A stretch of DNA of 64,000 nucleotides from Mycobacterium sp. E740 (GTDB lineage Bacteria; Actinomycetota; Actinomycetes; Mycobacteriales; Mycobacteriaceae). The notes below the pieces were generated by a model. That model searched no databases. It saw nothing but the letters and a program-made list of their open reading frames with translations, and was not told the DNA's origin. This document shows, one piece after another, positions 1 to 11,298 of the stretch; the first letter of the stretch is position 1; the number at the start of each line of letters is the position of its first letter. The DNA lies in NCBI RefSeq assembly GCF_001672895.1, contig NZ_LZKP01000172.1:1-64000 (forward strand), read 5' to 3'. A program made the position numbers and the translations under genes.

Positions 1-1
1 G

Positions 2-376
2 CGCCCGCTAAAGGCGGTGGCGTCGCGGTTGCCGTGCACACACCTGAATCCCGGCCGGTTCGTCGCGGGGCGACCGCTCGTGCAGGGTATGCGGGTCGCG
101 CTGTCCGCCGAGGTCAAACGCACCCACGAAGAGCTCATCGAGCGCATCCTGCACGCCGGCCTGGCCTACACCGACGCGGTCGACCCGGAGACTTCGCTGA
201 TCGTCTGCAATGATCCGCGTCCGGAGCAGGGCAAGGGGTATCAGGCCCACGAGCTCGGCGTTCCGCTGGTCACCGACAGCGAGTTCATGCGATGTCTCGA
301 CGCCGTCGTCGGCGGCACCGGCGTCGAGGAGTTCACCGACAGCACGCCGGCCGGCGACCAGTTCGCGTTGTTCTAG
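2..376 (+). CDS. dnaQ: DnaQ-like exonuclease, C-terminal BRCT part (5' truncated by window)
   Basis: Only the last 124 residues are in the window; the reading frame is open from base 2. The visible part looks like a BRCT domain: a conserved hydrophobic strand (RVALSAEV), a helix of charged residues, then the typical LIVCNDP strand and a GKGYQAHELGVPLVTDSEF turn-strand-helix. In mycobacteria a DEDDh proofreading-type exonuclease with a C-terminal BRCT domain lies next to leuA, which is the main reason for the name. The exonuclease domain itself is outside the window, so the assignment rests on the BRCT fold and synteny. It converges on the GH16 gene with a 10-nt gap. Confidence 0.6.
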   Translation, partial: RPLKAVASRLPCTHLNPGRFVAGRPLVQGMRVALSAEVKRTHEELIERILHAGLAYTDAVDPETSLIVCNDPRPEQGKGYQAHELGVPLVTDSEFMRCLDAVVGGTGVEEFTDSTPAGDQFALF

Positions 377-386
377 CTGGGTGCAG

Positions 387-1187
387 TCACCAGACTCGAA
401 CCCAGTCGACGAGCATCTCGGCCGGATAGCTGCCCCCACGGGGATCGCCGCCGCCGGAGCCGGCCACGGCGAGATTCACGATCGGGAAAAGTGTGTAGCC
501 AGAGTTGTTGAACGGCCAATCGGGCAATGCTCCGGACGGAACGGAGAAGTACGGTTGCGCGCCGTCACTGTAGTCCTGCCAGAAGCGGATGCCCGACTCA
601 TCCCATTGGGCCCGCCACGTGTGCCACGCGCTGTCCGGCGCGATGGTGTGACTGACGTGCTCCCCGCCGTTGAGCTTCGCGTGGACGGTGGTACCCGGGG
701 CCCAACTGCCGTTGCCGTACCACTCGATGATGTCCACCTCCCCGCCGGTGACCGGGTCGTTGTTGGCCAGATACCAGGCCGGCCAACAGCCGGGAGTGAG
801 GCAGTTCATCTTGATCCGGGCTTCCCACGTCGTCCCGATGGAGCCCCGGTATTTTCCGAACAGCTTGCCGCTGTAGTACGTGTCCCCGTCCTTGGCCGCA
901 CGGATGACGAGGTTGGATTTGCCGTCGAGGAAGAGATTGCGCCGATCGTCGCGGTACTGGCCGACGTTTCCGGGCAGCTCCCAGAACGTCGGATCCTTCA
1001 TGTCCTCCCGCGCCAGCGCAGGCTCCCACTTCGAGTAGTCGGGCGCTGACCCCGCGGGGCCGTCGAAATTGTCCTCGAACAGGTAACGGCCAGCGGGCGC
1101 GGCTTTCGCGGCGGGGACAGGCATGCTGGCGACCAGCGCGCCGATGCCGGCCATCTGCATCACGCGGCGACGATTCAACTCGGGCAT
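387..1187 (-). CDS. Secreted GH16 family beta-glucanase, Tat-type signal
   Basis: 266 residues. Residues 6-8 are RRR followed by a short hydrophobic stretch and an AAKAAPA cleavage region near residue 30, so export by the twin-arginine route is likely. The mature part carries the GH16 catalytic signature EVDIIE (E150, D152, E155), in which the first Glu is the nucleophile and the last the acid/base, plus WPAWYL and WVRVW strands of the beta-jelly roll. The likely substrate is a beta-1,3 or mixed-linkage glucan; the exact substrate cannot be read. The ATG at 1187 is chosen because it places the RR motif at the N-terminus; the longer open frame to 1409 is arginine-rich shadow of leuA. Confidence 0.85.
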   Translation of the reverse strand: MPELNRRRVMQMAGIGALVASMPVPAAKAAPAGRYLFEDNFDGPAGSAPDYSKWEPALAREDMKDPTFWELPGNVGQYRDDRRNLFLDGKSNLVIRAAKDGDTYYSGKLFGKYRGSIGTTWEARIKMNCLTPGCWPAWYLANNDPVTGGEVDIIEWYGNGSWAPGTTVHAKLNGGEHVSHTIAPDSAWHTWRAQWDESGIRFWQDYSDGAQPYFSVPSGALPDWPFNNSGYTLFPIVNLAVAGSGGGDPRGGSYPAEMLVDWVRVW

Positions 1188-1260
1188 CACAACAGGTAAG
1201 CCGCAAAACCCGCCGCGCGCAACGTCCCATGCCGCCGGACGGTGATTCGCGGGCCAGTGG

Positions 1261-3162
<1,902 letters not shown>

Positions 3163-3178
<16 letters not shown>

Positions 3179-3213
3179 CTGCCGAGAAGGAGCACCCGCT
3201 GTACCGAGAACAT
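3163..3213 (-). CDS. leuA leader peptide (16 aa, three consecutive Leu codons)
   Basis: A 16-codon ORF on the leuA strand encoding MFSVQRVLLLGSRDGV, with CTC CTT CTC in tandem at codons 8-10 and TGA at 3163-3165. The ATG falls 8 nt below a -10 hexamer, so translation would start at or next to the transcript 5' end. Six nucleotides after the last Leu codon begins the 5' arm of a 10-bp hairpin. Leucine-codon leaders before leu genes are established attenuation devices in bacteria, including actinobacteria; that this one works so is inference. It is 123 nt from the end of its stop to the end of the leuA start region. Confidence 0.7.
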
Positions 3214-3221
3214 CGGGCCCC

Positions 3222-3250
3222 ACTGTACTCCCGTCCCAACCTCGTCACAA
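3222..3250 (-). promoter_or_regulatory. leuA promoter, TTGTGA-N17-TACAGT
   Basis: Read on the minus strand: -35 TTGTGA (3250-3245), 17-nt spacer, -10 TACAGT (3227-3222). The predicted start site is 7-8 nt further on, at 3214 or 3213, which is the first base of the leader-peptide ATG. Confidence 0.65.
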
Positions 3251-3292
3251 AACAGGACGACGCCGAGCGTGCACCGTGACTGAACCGCTGGC

Positions 3293-3298
3293 TAGAGT
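3293..3298 (+). promoter_or_regulatory. -10 box TAGAGT for a leaderless GTG start at 3306
   Basis: TAGAGT fits TANNNT and lies exactly 7 nt before the GTG at 3306, so the transcript probably begins at the start codon. No clear -35 box is seen, which is common for mycobacterial promoters. Confidence 0.5.
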
Positions 3299-3305
3299 TC
3301 CAGCG

Positions 3306-3755
3306 GTGAGGCTTGACCGGCGATGGTGGGTGGCGATCGGTGTCGTGGTGGTGTCGCTCGTGGCGCTGGTGTACACCCAGCTGCAGAGGCCCCCGGCCGA
3401 ATGCGGCCCTGTGCACGACCTGCTCGACTACAACAAATCGCAGAGCAAGTTGATCGATGAGAAGACCGAGGGAACCAAGGGGCCGCCGACCGCTGCAGAG
3501 CAACTCGCGTATCAGCAGTGGGCCGACGGGTTGGCCGAACGTGCCCGCAAGATCGACAAACCGGAACTCCGGTTCACCGCCACAGACCTCGCTGACCTCG
3601 CGACACAGTTCGTCAACAAGCTGCCGGAGGCACGTGCGGCGACGGAGTCTCGGGCGCCGGGCGCCCCTGCGCCGCGGGTCTACTACGAGATGTCGGCGAT
3701 CGACAGCCAGATCCAGCGCAAGCTGGCCGAGCTGTCGAACGCATGCTCGGGCTGA
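3306..3755 (+). CDS. Conserved membrane-anchored protein of unknown function
   Basis: 149 residues from GTG at 3306. One N-terminal membrane helix (residues about 6-24, WWVAIGVVVVSLVALVYTQL) follows two Arg, giving an inside-N anchor with an outside soluble helical domain. Two Cys (ECGPV and NACSG) flank the soluble part and may form a disulfide. I do not recognise the family. The start is chosen because a TAGAGT -10 box sits 7 nt before GTG 3306, typical of mycobacterial leaderless transcripts; an in-frame GTG at 3276 is the alternative and would add ten residues. It is divergent from leuA and 22 nt upstream of the Ntn hydrolase. Confidence 0.75.
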   Translation: MRLDRRWWVAIGVVVVSLVALVYTQLQRPPAECGPVHDLLDYNKSQSKLIDEKTEGTKGPPTAAEQLAYQQWADGLAERARKIDKPELRFTATDLADLATQFVNKLPEARAATESRAPGAPAPRVYYEMSAIDSQIQRKLAELSNACSG

Positions 3756-3777
3756 GCACCCCATAAGCTGACCCAGC

Positions 3778-4758
3778 GTGTGCACACGCGTCGTCTACCT
3801 CGGGAACAACGAACGCAACGTCACCGGTCGTTCGATGGACTGGAAGTCGGAGATCGGGACGAATCTGTGGGCGCTGCCCCGCGGTGTCCACCGGACCGGC
3901 CAGGGCGGCGCCAACTCCGCCGAGTGGACATCGAAGTACGGCAGTCTCGTGGCGAGCGGCTACGACATCAGCACCACCGACGGGGTGAACGAGGCCGGCC
4001 TGGCCGTCAACCTACTGTGGCTGGCCGAATCGCAGTACCCGGCCGACACCGCCGACGGCCCCGCTGTCTCGCTCGCGCTGTGGGGCCAGTACGTGCTCGA
4101 CAACTTCGCGACGGTGGCCGAGGCGGTGCAGGCCTTGACTGCGATCCCGCTGCGGGTGGCGACCGCACAGGTCCCGGGTGAGGACCGGATGGCGACGCTG
4201 CATCTGGCGATGTCCGACGGCGGCGGCGACAGCGCGATCGTCGAGTACATCGACGGTAGGCAGGTCATCCACCACGGCAGGCAATACCAGGTGATGACCA
4301 ATTCGCCGACCTTCGACAAGCAGCTCGCGATCAACGAGTACTGGAAGGAGATCGGTGGGACGGTCATGCTGCCGGGGACCAACCGCGCCGCAGACCGCTT
4401 CGTTCGGGCGTCGTTCTACATCGACGCGGTCCCCAAGACCGACGACCCGTTGCTGGCCGCGGCGGCCGTGCTCAGCGTGGTGCGCAACGCGTCCACCCCG
4501 TACGGCATCTCGACGTCGGACGAACCCAACATCTCGACCACGCGCTGGCGCACGGTCGTCGACCACAAGGCGCTGCGCTACTTCTTCGAGTCGGCGCTTT
4601 CGCCCAACACCTTCTGGGTGGAGCTGGGAAACATCGACTTCTCACCCGGCGCGCCGACGCTGCGGCTCAACCTCGGCGAGGGGGAGCGCACGATCTACGC
4701 CGGCGACGCCAGCTCGGCGTTCCAGCAGGCCGAGCCCTTCGCTTTCCTGGGCGTATGA
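3778..4758 (+). CDS. Linear amide C-N hydrolase (choloylglycine hydrolase / penicillin V acylase family)
   Basis: 326 residues. The N-terminus reads M-C-T-R-V-V-Y: removal of Met exposes Cys2 as the Ntn nucleophile, and Arg4 follows at the usual place. TGRSMDW (about residues 16-22) and a central VNEAGLAVNLLWL block are typical of this family, and SPTF / N-x-P motifs come later. It cleaves a linear amide (bile-salt amide, penicillin V or an N-acyl homoserine lactone in characterised members); the substrate here is not evident. GTG at 3778 is fixed by the need for Cys2; a TAAGCT box at 3764 suggests a leaderless transcript. No signal peptide, so a cytoplasmic enzyme. Confidence 0.85.
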   Translation: MCTRVVYLGNNERNVTGRSMDWKSEIGTNLWALPRGVHRTGQGGANSAEWTSKYGSLVASGYDISTTDGVNEAGLAVNLLWLAESQYPADTADGPAVSLALWGQYVLDNFATVAEAVQALTAIPLRVATAQVPGEDRMATLHLAMSDGGGDSAIVEYIDGRQVIHHGRQYQVMTNSPTFDKQLAINEYWKEIGGTVMLPGTNRAADRFVRASFYIDAVPKTDDPLLAAAAVLSVVRNASTPYGISTSDEPNISTTRWRTVVDHKALRYFFESALSPNTFWVELGNIDFSPGAPTLRLNLGEGERTIYAGDASSAFQQAEPFAFLGV

Positions 4759-4831
4759 CCGCGGGATAAATGAGGTGCGCGCAGCGCTTATCCTTGTTGG
4801 GACCTTCTCCGGCTCTTGAAAGGCTTGTTCA

Positions 4832-6097
4832 GTGGCGCTCGTCGTGCAGAAGTACGGCGGATCCTCGGTCTCCGACGCCGAGCGGATCCGTCGCGTCGCC
4901 GAGCGGATCGTCGAGACGAAGAAGCAGGGCAACGACGTGGTCGTGGTCGTCTCGGCGATGGGCGACACCACCGACGACCTGCTGGACCTGGCGCACCAGG
5001 TCTGTCCGGCGCCACCGGCCCGTGAAATGGACATGCTGCTGACGTCGGGTGAGCGGATCTCCAACGCGCTGGTCGCCATGGCCATCCATTCGCTGGGTGC
5101 GCAGGCGCGGTCGTTCACCGGATCGCAGGCCGGTGTGATCACCACCGGTATCCACGGCAACGCCAAGATCATCGACGTCACCCCGGGCCGCCTGCGCGAC
5201 GCGCTCGACCAGGGCGTCATCGTGCTGGTCGCCGGTTTCCAGGGGGTCAGCCAGGACAGCAAGGACGTGACCACGCTCGGCCGGGGCGGCTCGGACACCA
5301 CCGCGGTTGCGTTGGCCGCGGCGCTCGGGGCCGACGTGTGCGAGATCTACACCGACGTCGACGGTATCTTCACCGCCGACCCGCGGATCGTGCCGAACGC
5401 GCGTCATCTCGACCGGATCAGCTTCGAGGAGATGCTCGAAATGGCTGCCTGCGGCGCCAAGGTGCTGATGCTGCGGTGCGTGGAGTACGCCCGCCGCTAC
5501 CACGTGCCGATCCGCGTCCGCTCGTCATACTCGGACAACCCCGGCACCCTGGTGACCGGATCGATGGAGGACATACCCGTGGAAGACGCCATCCTGACCG
5601 GAGTCGCGCACGACCGCAGCGAAGCCAAGGTGACCGTCGTCGGCATCCCCGACGTACCCGGCTACGCCGCCAAGATGTTTCGCGCCGTCGCCGATGCCGA
5701 CATCAACATCGACATGGTGCTGCAGAACATCTCCAAGATCGAGGACGGCAAGACCGACATCACGTTCACCTGTCCCCGTGACAACGGGCCGGCGGCGGTG
5801 CAGAAGCTCAGCTCGCTGCAAGGTGAGATCGGTTTCACCGGCGTGCTCTACGACGATCACATCGGCAAGGTCTCCCTGGTGGGCGCGGGCATGAAGAGCC
5901 ACCCCGGGGTCACGGCCACGTTCTGCGAGACGCTGGCCGAGGTCGGGGTGAACATCGAGCTGATCTCCACGTCGGAGATCCGAATCTCGGTGCTGGTCAG
6001 GGACACCGATCTGGACAAAGCCGTCGCCGCGCTGCACGAGGCGTTCGGACTGGGCGGCGACGAGGCGGCCGTTGTCTATGCGGGAACGGGACGATAG
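4832..6097 (+). CDS. ask: Aspartokinase, alpha subunit (with internal beta start)
   Basis: 421 residues; phosphorylates L-aspartate, the entry to lysine, methionine, threonine and diaminopimelate synthesis. KYGGSSV at residues 7-13 is the kinase signature; the two ACT domains fill about residues 265-421. Start is GTG at 4832 with AAAGG eight to nine bases upstream. Like the Corynebacterium enzyme (also 421 residues) it contains an in-frame second start (5579) that would make a 172-residue beta subunit. The asd gene starts immediately after the stop codon, so the two are co-transcribed. Confidence 0.96.
   Translation: MALVVQKYGGSSVSDAERIRRVAERIVETKKQGNDVVVVVSAMGDTTDDLLDLAHQVCPAPPAREMDMLLTSGERISNALVAMAIHSLGAQARSFTGSQAGVITTGIHGNAKIIDVTPGRLRDALDQGVIVLVAGFQGVSQDSKDVTTLGRGGSDTTAVALAAALGADVCEIYTDVDGIFTADPRIVPNARHLDRISFEEMLEMAACGAKVLMLRCVEYARRYHVPIRVRSSYSDNPGTLVTGSMEDIPVEDAILTGVAHDRSEAKVTVVGIPDVPGYAAKMFRAVADADINIDMVLQNISKIEDGKTDITFTCPRDNGPAAVQKLSSLQGEIGFTGVLYDDHIGKVSLVGAGMKSHPGVTATFCETLAEVGVNIELISTSEIRISVLVRDTDLDKAVAALHEAFGLGGDEAAVVYAGTGR
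5566..6097 (+). CDS. Aspartokinase beta subunit, in-frame internal translation start
   Basis: GGAGG at 5566-5570 lies eight bases before an in-frame GTG at 5579-5581; the CDS itself would run 5579-6097 and encode 172 residues, the ACT-domain regulatory subunit. Corynebacterium glutamicum ask produces a 172-residue beta chain from the same kind of internal start, and alpha2beta2 aspartokinases of this type are feedback-inhibited by lysine plus threonine. The start coordinate given includes the ribosome binding site. The match in length and the strong SD are seen; actual production of beta is inferred. Confidence 0.65.
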
Positions 6098-7132
<1,035 letters not shown>

Positions 7133-7184
7133 GATTGCAACCGCGCAGACAAAGTGCGACTCAGACTCAATCGGTCGCTGCAAC
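7133..7184 (+). repeat. IS30 left terminal inverted repeat
   Basis: Begins GATTGCA at 7133 and ends GCTGCAAC at 7184. It pairs with 8565-8616 on the opposite strand, with conserved blocks at the tip, centre (CGCAGAC) and inner end. Confidence 0.75.
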
Positions 7185-7211
7185 ACCTGACTGGTTGAGG
7201 GGTGTTGTTCG

Positions 7212-8582
7212 ATGGGGTTTCGCAAGCAGGGCAGCAAAGAGGTTCCCGAGTCCGCGCGTGAGGTCTTTCTCGAGGCGCTGAGGTCGGGAATGTCGCAATC
7301 GGCAGCGGCCACGGTGGCCGAGGTGTCGCATCAGACGGGTTCGAAGTGGGCTCGCGCTGCAGGGTTGTCAGCTGATCTGCGGCATCGCGGCGTCCGGTAT
7401 CCGGTAGCGGTGCGGGAGGCGTTCTGGTCGGCGATGCGATCGGGGTCCTCGCCGATCGAGGCCGCGGTAATTGCCGGCGTGTCGGAGAACACGGGCACGA
7501 ACTGGGTCAAACAGGCTGGTTACATGCCAAGAACCCCAGCCCTTGCTCTTGTGGAGAGCGCCGCGGCGCGACGGCCGCGTGCCCCGCTGTCGTTCACCGA
7601 ACGCTACCGACTCGAGGAGCTGCTCGAGTCGGGATGCACCGCGGTGCGGGCCGCGCAGCTGCTCGACCGTCATCGCGACACGATCTGCCGCGAGATCGTC
7701 AAGGGTCTGACCGGCTCGGGGTATCGCGCCCGCGTCGGCCAAGACACGGCCGACGCCAACCGCAAGCGACCTAAGGCGCGCAAGCTCGAGGACAACCCTG
7801 TCCTGCTGGCCGAAGTCGTGCAACGGTTGGAGCAGCGGCACAGTCCCGAGCAGATCGCCCAGCGGCTGCGCCACGACTACCCCGACGATCCGGAGATGCG
7901 GGTGTCACCCGAAACGATCTACCAAGCCCTCTACGTTCAACCGCGCGGCGAGCTGGCCCGGCTGGTCAAGACCGCGCTACGCACCGGACGTACCCAGCGA
8001 AAAGCGCAGGGCCGCACGGGAAGTGGTCAGGGCAAGATCAAGGACATGATCAACATCAGCGAACGCCCCAAGGAGGCCGACGATCGCGCCATCCCCGGGC
8101 ACTGGGAGGGCGACCTGATCATCGGCGCGGGCCAACAATCGGCGATCGGCACCCTGGTCGAGCGCACCACCGGGTTCGTGGTCCTATTGCACCTGCCCGA
8201 AGACCGCACCGCAGCCACCCTGGCCGACGCGATGTCGGCCAAGGTCCCCGAGATCCCCGAGATCCTGCGCCGCTCACTGACCTGGGACCAAGGCAGCGAA
8301 ATGGCATTGCACACCAAGATCACCGAAGCCACCGGGCTGCCGATCTACTTCTGCGACCCCCATAGCCCCTGGCAGCGCGGCACCAACGAGAACACCAACG
8401 GCCTACTACGCCAGTACTTCCCCAAGGGCACCGACCTGTCGTTCTACGGCCCCGGATGGCTCGACGAAGTTGCCGCCGAACTCAACGCCCGACCCCGCAA
8501 ACGCCTCGGCTGGCGCACCCCCGCCGAAGAACTCGACCGACTACTGTCAGACCCGTCCACATTCGTTGCAGCCACCGCTTGA
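7212..8582 (+). CDS. IS30 family transposase
   Basis: 456 residues, intact. The N-terminus carries two similar HTH units (each with VS-x2-TG-x2-W) followed by a third IS30-type HTH (LSFTERYRLEELL... HRDTICREI). The DDE catalytic core follows: first Asp in HWEGDLIIG, second Asp in LTWDQGSE, and the Glu in RGTNENTNGLLR, with the family-typical FPKGTDLS just after. It catalyses transposition of the surrounding element, usually as a circle intermediate in this family. ATG at 7212 is 28 nt inside the left repeat. No frameshift or premature stop is seen, so the element may be active. Confidence 0.93.
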   Translation: MGFRKQGSKEVPESAREVFLEALRSGMSQSAAATVAEVSHQTGSKWARAAGLSADLRHRGVRYPVAVREAFWSAMRSGSSPIEAAVIAGVSENTGTNWVKQAGYMPRTPALALVESAAARRPRAPLSFTERYRLEELLESGCTAVRAAQLLDRHRDTICREIVKGLTGSGYRARVGQDTADANRKRPKARKLEDNPVLLAEVVQRLEQRHSPEQIAQRLRHDYPDDPEMRVSPETIYQALYVQPRGELARLVKTALRTGRTQRKAQGRTGSGQGKIKDMINISERPKEADDRAIPGHWEGDLIIGAGQQSAIGTLVERTTGFVVLLHLPEDRTAATLADAMSAKVPEIPEILRRSLTWDQGSEMALHTKITEATGLPIYFCDPHSPWQRGTNENTNGLLRQYFPKGTDLSFYGPGWLDEVAAELNARPRKRLGWRTPAEELDRLLSDPSTFVAATA

Positions 8583-8616
8583 ATCCAAGCGAGTAACGGT
8601 CTGCGTGAGTGCAATC
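8565..8616 (-). repeat. IS30 right terminal inverted repeat
   Basis: On the minus strand it begins GATTGCA at 8616 and ends GCTGCAAC at 8565, matching the left end block for block. The transposase stop codon (8580-8582) lies inside it. Confidence 0.75.
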
Positions 8617-9835
8617 ACGCGACGTGGCTGACGTGATTCGCGGATTCGCCGATCGTCGCAGCGCTGTCCCCGATGATCGTCCGCATCAACGCCTGGTGCT
8701 GGCGGTCACCCCGGGCGGTGGCGCGGATGATCCCACCCGGCAGCGCCACCGCCGCCGCGCTGCGGGCCAGGTTCACCGGTAGGCGCAGCAACGGATACCA
8801 GGGCACCTGCGGTCGTAGTCCGAGAGCACGCATGGTCCGTGGTCCCAGGAAGCCGCTGGTGAGCGAAAGATGTTGGGCCCGTGCGATACGACGACGGATC
8901 GTGGGCATGCTGTCGTAGTGCCAGATCAGTGGGTCGTCGGCCATCGGCGCCGCCAACTGCCTCGACGACTCGTCGGGCGCCGCGAGCGCGCCGAGGGTGT
9001 GGTACAGCACGCGGATGCTGTCGCGAAAGCCGCGCGGTAGCCACTCATCCTCGACGCCCATCAGCCATCCGACGTAGCGAGTCAGGTGCGCGACCGCGTC
9101 ATAGTCCTTCGGCCGCAACACGATTCCCATTCCGACGCTGCCGACTGCGGGTGCGACGAGCGCGCCGATCAGCGTTGCGGCCATGTCGGTCTGGTTGATC
9201 GGCACGCCCCAGTCGCCGGCACGCCAATCCGGCATCGCGGCGACATGCCGGCGCACGAGCCCGTGGATCAGCCGAACCCGAAGCGTCGACCGATAGCCGG
9301 CGCCCCGGAACTCGAGGCCGCCCTCGGAGATGACGTCCATCGCCCACTGCATCGTCTCGGCGAAGCGCTTGTTCGATCCTTTCTCCAGCGCCCCGGTGCG
9401 CAGCAGCGTCTTGTTGAACCCCGAGAACTGATAGCCGCCGAGCAGCGAGACGTCCCGCGCGACGTACATCCCGTCGGCACCGCCGCGACGCAGCGCGCGC
9501 TGCCCTCGCCGCACTTTTGCCGGGTCGACCCATCCGGGGGTGTTCTCGACTTCGGAGAAGAACTCGCGCAACGGTTCCGGCGCCGAGGGGACCGCGTCGA
9601 TCCCATGGGCGAGTGCCGCGTCGAACAGCGGGCGGGTGTCCTTGATTCCAGTCTCGGACATCCACTCGACGAGGCGGTCCATCGGTTCATCGCCCACGGT
9701 CAATCGCTCACCCAGTTGGTGCCACTGTTGCGGCGTGGGCGGCGCGATGGCCAACAGCTGGGCCATCGCCCGGATGCCGGCCGGTACTGGGCGGGGACTG
9801 TCCGGATGACGCGTGGGGACAGGGCGCTCGGTCAT
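8615..9835 (-). CDS. Oxygenase MpaB / DUF2236 family protein
   Basis: 406 residues from ATG at 9835, chosen because GGAAGG lies seven bases upstream; the frame stays open to 9865. The family pattern is visible: a basic GYRSTLRVRLIHGLVRRHV helix with the conserved His and Arg thought to bind haem, and a later WLMGVEDEWLPRG block. Known relatives include fungal MpaB (oxidative cleavage of a farnesyl chain) and latex-clearing protein; the substrate here is unknown. No signal peptide. The gene ends inside the right repeat edge of the IS30 element by two bases, so the insertion stopped at or just trimmed its 3' end. Confidence 0.8.
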   Translation of the reverse strand: MTERPVPTRHPDSPRPVPAGIRAMAQLLAIAPPTPQQWHQLGERLTVGDEPMDRLVEWMSETGIKDTRPLFDAALAHGIDAVPSAPEPLREFFSEVENTPGWVDPAKVRRGQRALRRGGADGMYVARDVSLLGGYQFSGFNKTLLRTGALEKGSNKRFAETMQWAMDVISEGGLEFRGAGYRSTLRVRLIHGLVRRHVAAMPDWRAGDWGVPINQTDMAATLIGALVAPAVGSVGMGIVLRPKDYDAVAHLTRYVGWLMGVEDEWLPRGFRDSIRVLYHTLGALAAPDESSRQLAAPMADDPLIWHYDSMPTIRRRIARAQHLSLTSGFLGPRTMRALGLRPQVPWYPLLRLPVNLARSAAAVALPGGIIRATARGDRQHQALMRTIIGDSAATIGESANHVSHVA

Positions 9836-9979
9836 CGAGGTTCCTTCCGCCCGCAACGCTGACAACGCGTGTAGTCGAAACTAGGTTGTCGTCGCTGCGG
9901 CTGTCAATCGGCGCATCTCACAGCCTGCTCATAGGTCACACATGCCCTTTACATCGAAACTGGCCGCAATATGGGAGTC

Positions 9980-10393
9980 ATGAGCGAAACACCATCCGAA
10001 CCAGGCACGGAACCCGTAGTCACTGCACCCCGGTACGCCCCCGTCGAACCGAGGCCCGCGCGTGAGGAACGGCGCCACTCTAGGCTGGGCGCCGTCGCCG
10101 CGTGGGTCGGCATCGTCGCCGGCGTCGTGTTCATCGTCGCGGTGATCTTCTTCACCGGCTTCATCCTCGGTGCCCACTCGGGCGGCCATCACCGAGGTGG
10201 CCATGCCGGCGGCCACGACCGTGACGTCGTCTTCCATCGCGGGCCGCCACCGCAGTTCCCGATGGGGCCGCGTGGCCAGATGGAGCGGCCGCAGTTCGGC
10301 GGGCCGGGTGGTGGGCAAGGCCCAGGCGCTCAGTCGCCGCAACCGCCGCAGGCACCCGAGGCGCCGACGACGACTGCGCCAACGCGTCCCTGA
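9980..10393 (+). CDS. Small His/Gly/Pro-rich membrane protein
   Basis: 137 residues from ATG 9980 (an ATG three codons earlier, at 9971, is possible). A Pro/Glu-rich cytoplasmic head of about 40 residues, one strong membrane helix (AAWVGIVAGVVFIVAVIFFT), then a tail starting GGHHRGGHAGGHDRD and continuing Pro/Gln/Gly-rich. The His-rich patch could bind metal, but that is a guess from composition. I do not recognise the family. It is the last gene before a very strong hairpin terminator. Confidence 0.7.
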   Translation: MSETPSEPGTEPVVTAPRYAPVEPRPAREERRHSRLGAVAAWVGIVAGVVFIVAVIFFTGFILGAHSGGHHRGGHAGGHDRDVVFHRGPPPQFPMGPRGQMERPQFGGPGGGQGPGAQSPQPPQAPEAPTTTAPTRP

Positions 10394-10403
10394 CCACATC
10401 CGA

Positions 10404-10435
10404 CTCGAGGGCCCGGTGAACACCGGGCCCTCGAG
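10404..10435 (+). terminator. Strong hairpin, 14-bp perfect stem, 4-nt loop
   Basis: CTCGAGGGCCCGGT (10404-10417), loop GAAC, then the exact complement (10422-10435). It starts 11 nt after the stop of the preceding gene. There is no U-tract, as is usual for mycobacterial intrinsic terminators. Confidence 0.75.
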
Positions 10436-10614
10436 CTGTCGCAGCCCCGAGTGACGGTTGACGTTGACGTCAAATTACAAGAGGCCGAATAGATTTCGTC
10501 GCTCATATCGTTGTTTTCCCCCGACGAGCTGGTTGGCGTGCGACCATCGCCGTGATGTGTCGGTGGCAGCGCACTCGGGGTGGCTCGTTCGAGTCCGCGC
10601 GTGAGGAGCGATGG

Positions 10615-11235
10615 ATGAATTGGACGAGGCCTTCGGGATTCAGCGCTGCGATGACGAAAGCGGTTGTGGCACTGGCACTTATCGGAACCACCGCATCGGG
10701 CGCGACCGTGGTGGCGAACGCCGCGCCCAATCCGGCTGATCCCCGATGCGCCGGAGCGGACCGCGATCTGGCCAAATGCCAAGACGGCGCGTACGCAATG
10801 CCGACGGGTCCGGCCGACCCCGAGTGCCTGACGCAGCCGCTCGACCCCGTATGCGCGGGAGGTCCGTACGCGCCGCCGGCCGCGACTCCGCCGCCGGGCG
10901 CGGCCCCGACGGGCCCGGGGGACACCGCGTGTATCTCACAGCCCGCCAACCCGATATGCGCGGGCGGTCCGTACGCCCTGCCGCCGCCGCCGGCTGCGGC
11001 CGGCCCGCCGCCGATGGCTGCTGCCCCGATCGCGCCCATTGCTCCACCGCCGACGGCGCCGATCGCCCCGATCGCCCCGATCGCTCCCCCGCCGATGGCG
11101 CCGACGGCTCCGATAGCGCCGATGGCTCCGATAGCGCCCATGGCGCCGATAGCTCCGCCGCCGATGGTGACAACCCCGTCGATCGGAGGCGCCGGCATGG
11201 CCGGTGCGGGGATCGCCACACCGGGCACCGCCTGA
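10615..11235 (+). CDS. Secreted Pro/Ala/Ile-rich protein with Cys-containing repeats
   Basis: 206 residues from ATG 10615, with GAGGAG six bases upstream. A Sec signal peptide is visible (hydrophobic AVVALALIGTTASGATVV, cleavage after ANA near residue 38). The mature N-half has three diverged units of the form D-x-x-C...P-x-C-x-GGPYA-x-P, six Cys in all, likely disulfide-bonded. The C-half is low-complexity PIAPIAPM / APPP repeats. The repetitive tract corresponds to 11,025-11,165. Function unknown; surface or cell-wall location is inferred. Similar proline-rich small proteins occur near the egt genes in mycobacteria. Confidence 0.75.
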   Translation: MNWTRPSGFSAAMTKAVVALALIGTTASGATVVANAAPNPADPRCAGADRDLAKCQDGAYAMPTGPADPECLTQPLDPVCAGGPYAPPAATPPPGAAPTGPGDTACISQPANPICAGGPYALPPPPAAAGPPPMAAAPIAPIAPPPTAPIAPIAPIAPPPMAPTAPIAPMAPIAPMAPIAPPPMVTTPSIGGAGMAGAGIATPGTA

Positions 11236-11298
11236 CGACGCCGGTCCGTGCGAGACGGGCATCTTGTCCGCAGCGGCCGGGCTGGCATGATCGAGCCC

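Larger units (their letters stand above)
7133..8616 (+). mobile_element. IS30-family insertion sequence, complete, with about 52-bp imperfect terminal inverted repeats
   Basis: About 1,484 bp. The left end from 7133 (GATTGCA...CGCAGAC) and the reverse complement of the right end to 8616 match in blocks over 52 positions: 7 of 7 at the tip, a shared CGCAGAC at positions 12-18, and a shared CTGCAAC at the inner end. A single intact transposase fills the element. No convincing target-site duplication is visible. It sits exactly at the asd stop codon. Confidence 0.85.

Noticed and set aside
11025-11165. Tandem GCCCCGATC-type repeat as a mobile or regulatory repeat
   Set aside because: It encodes the in-frame Ile-Ala-Pro tail of a secreted protein and is explained by that.
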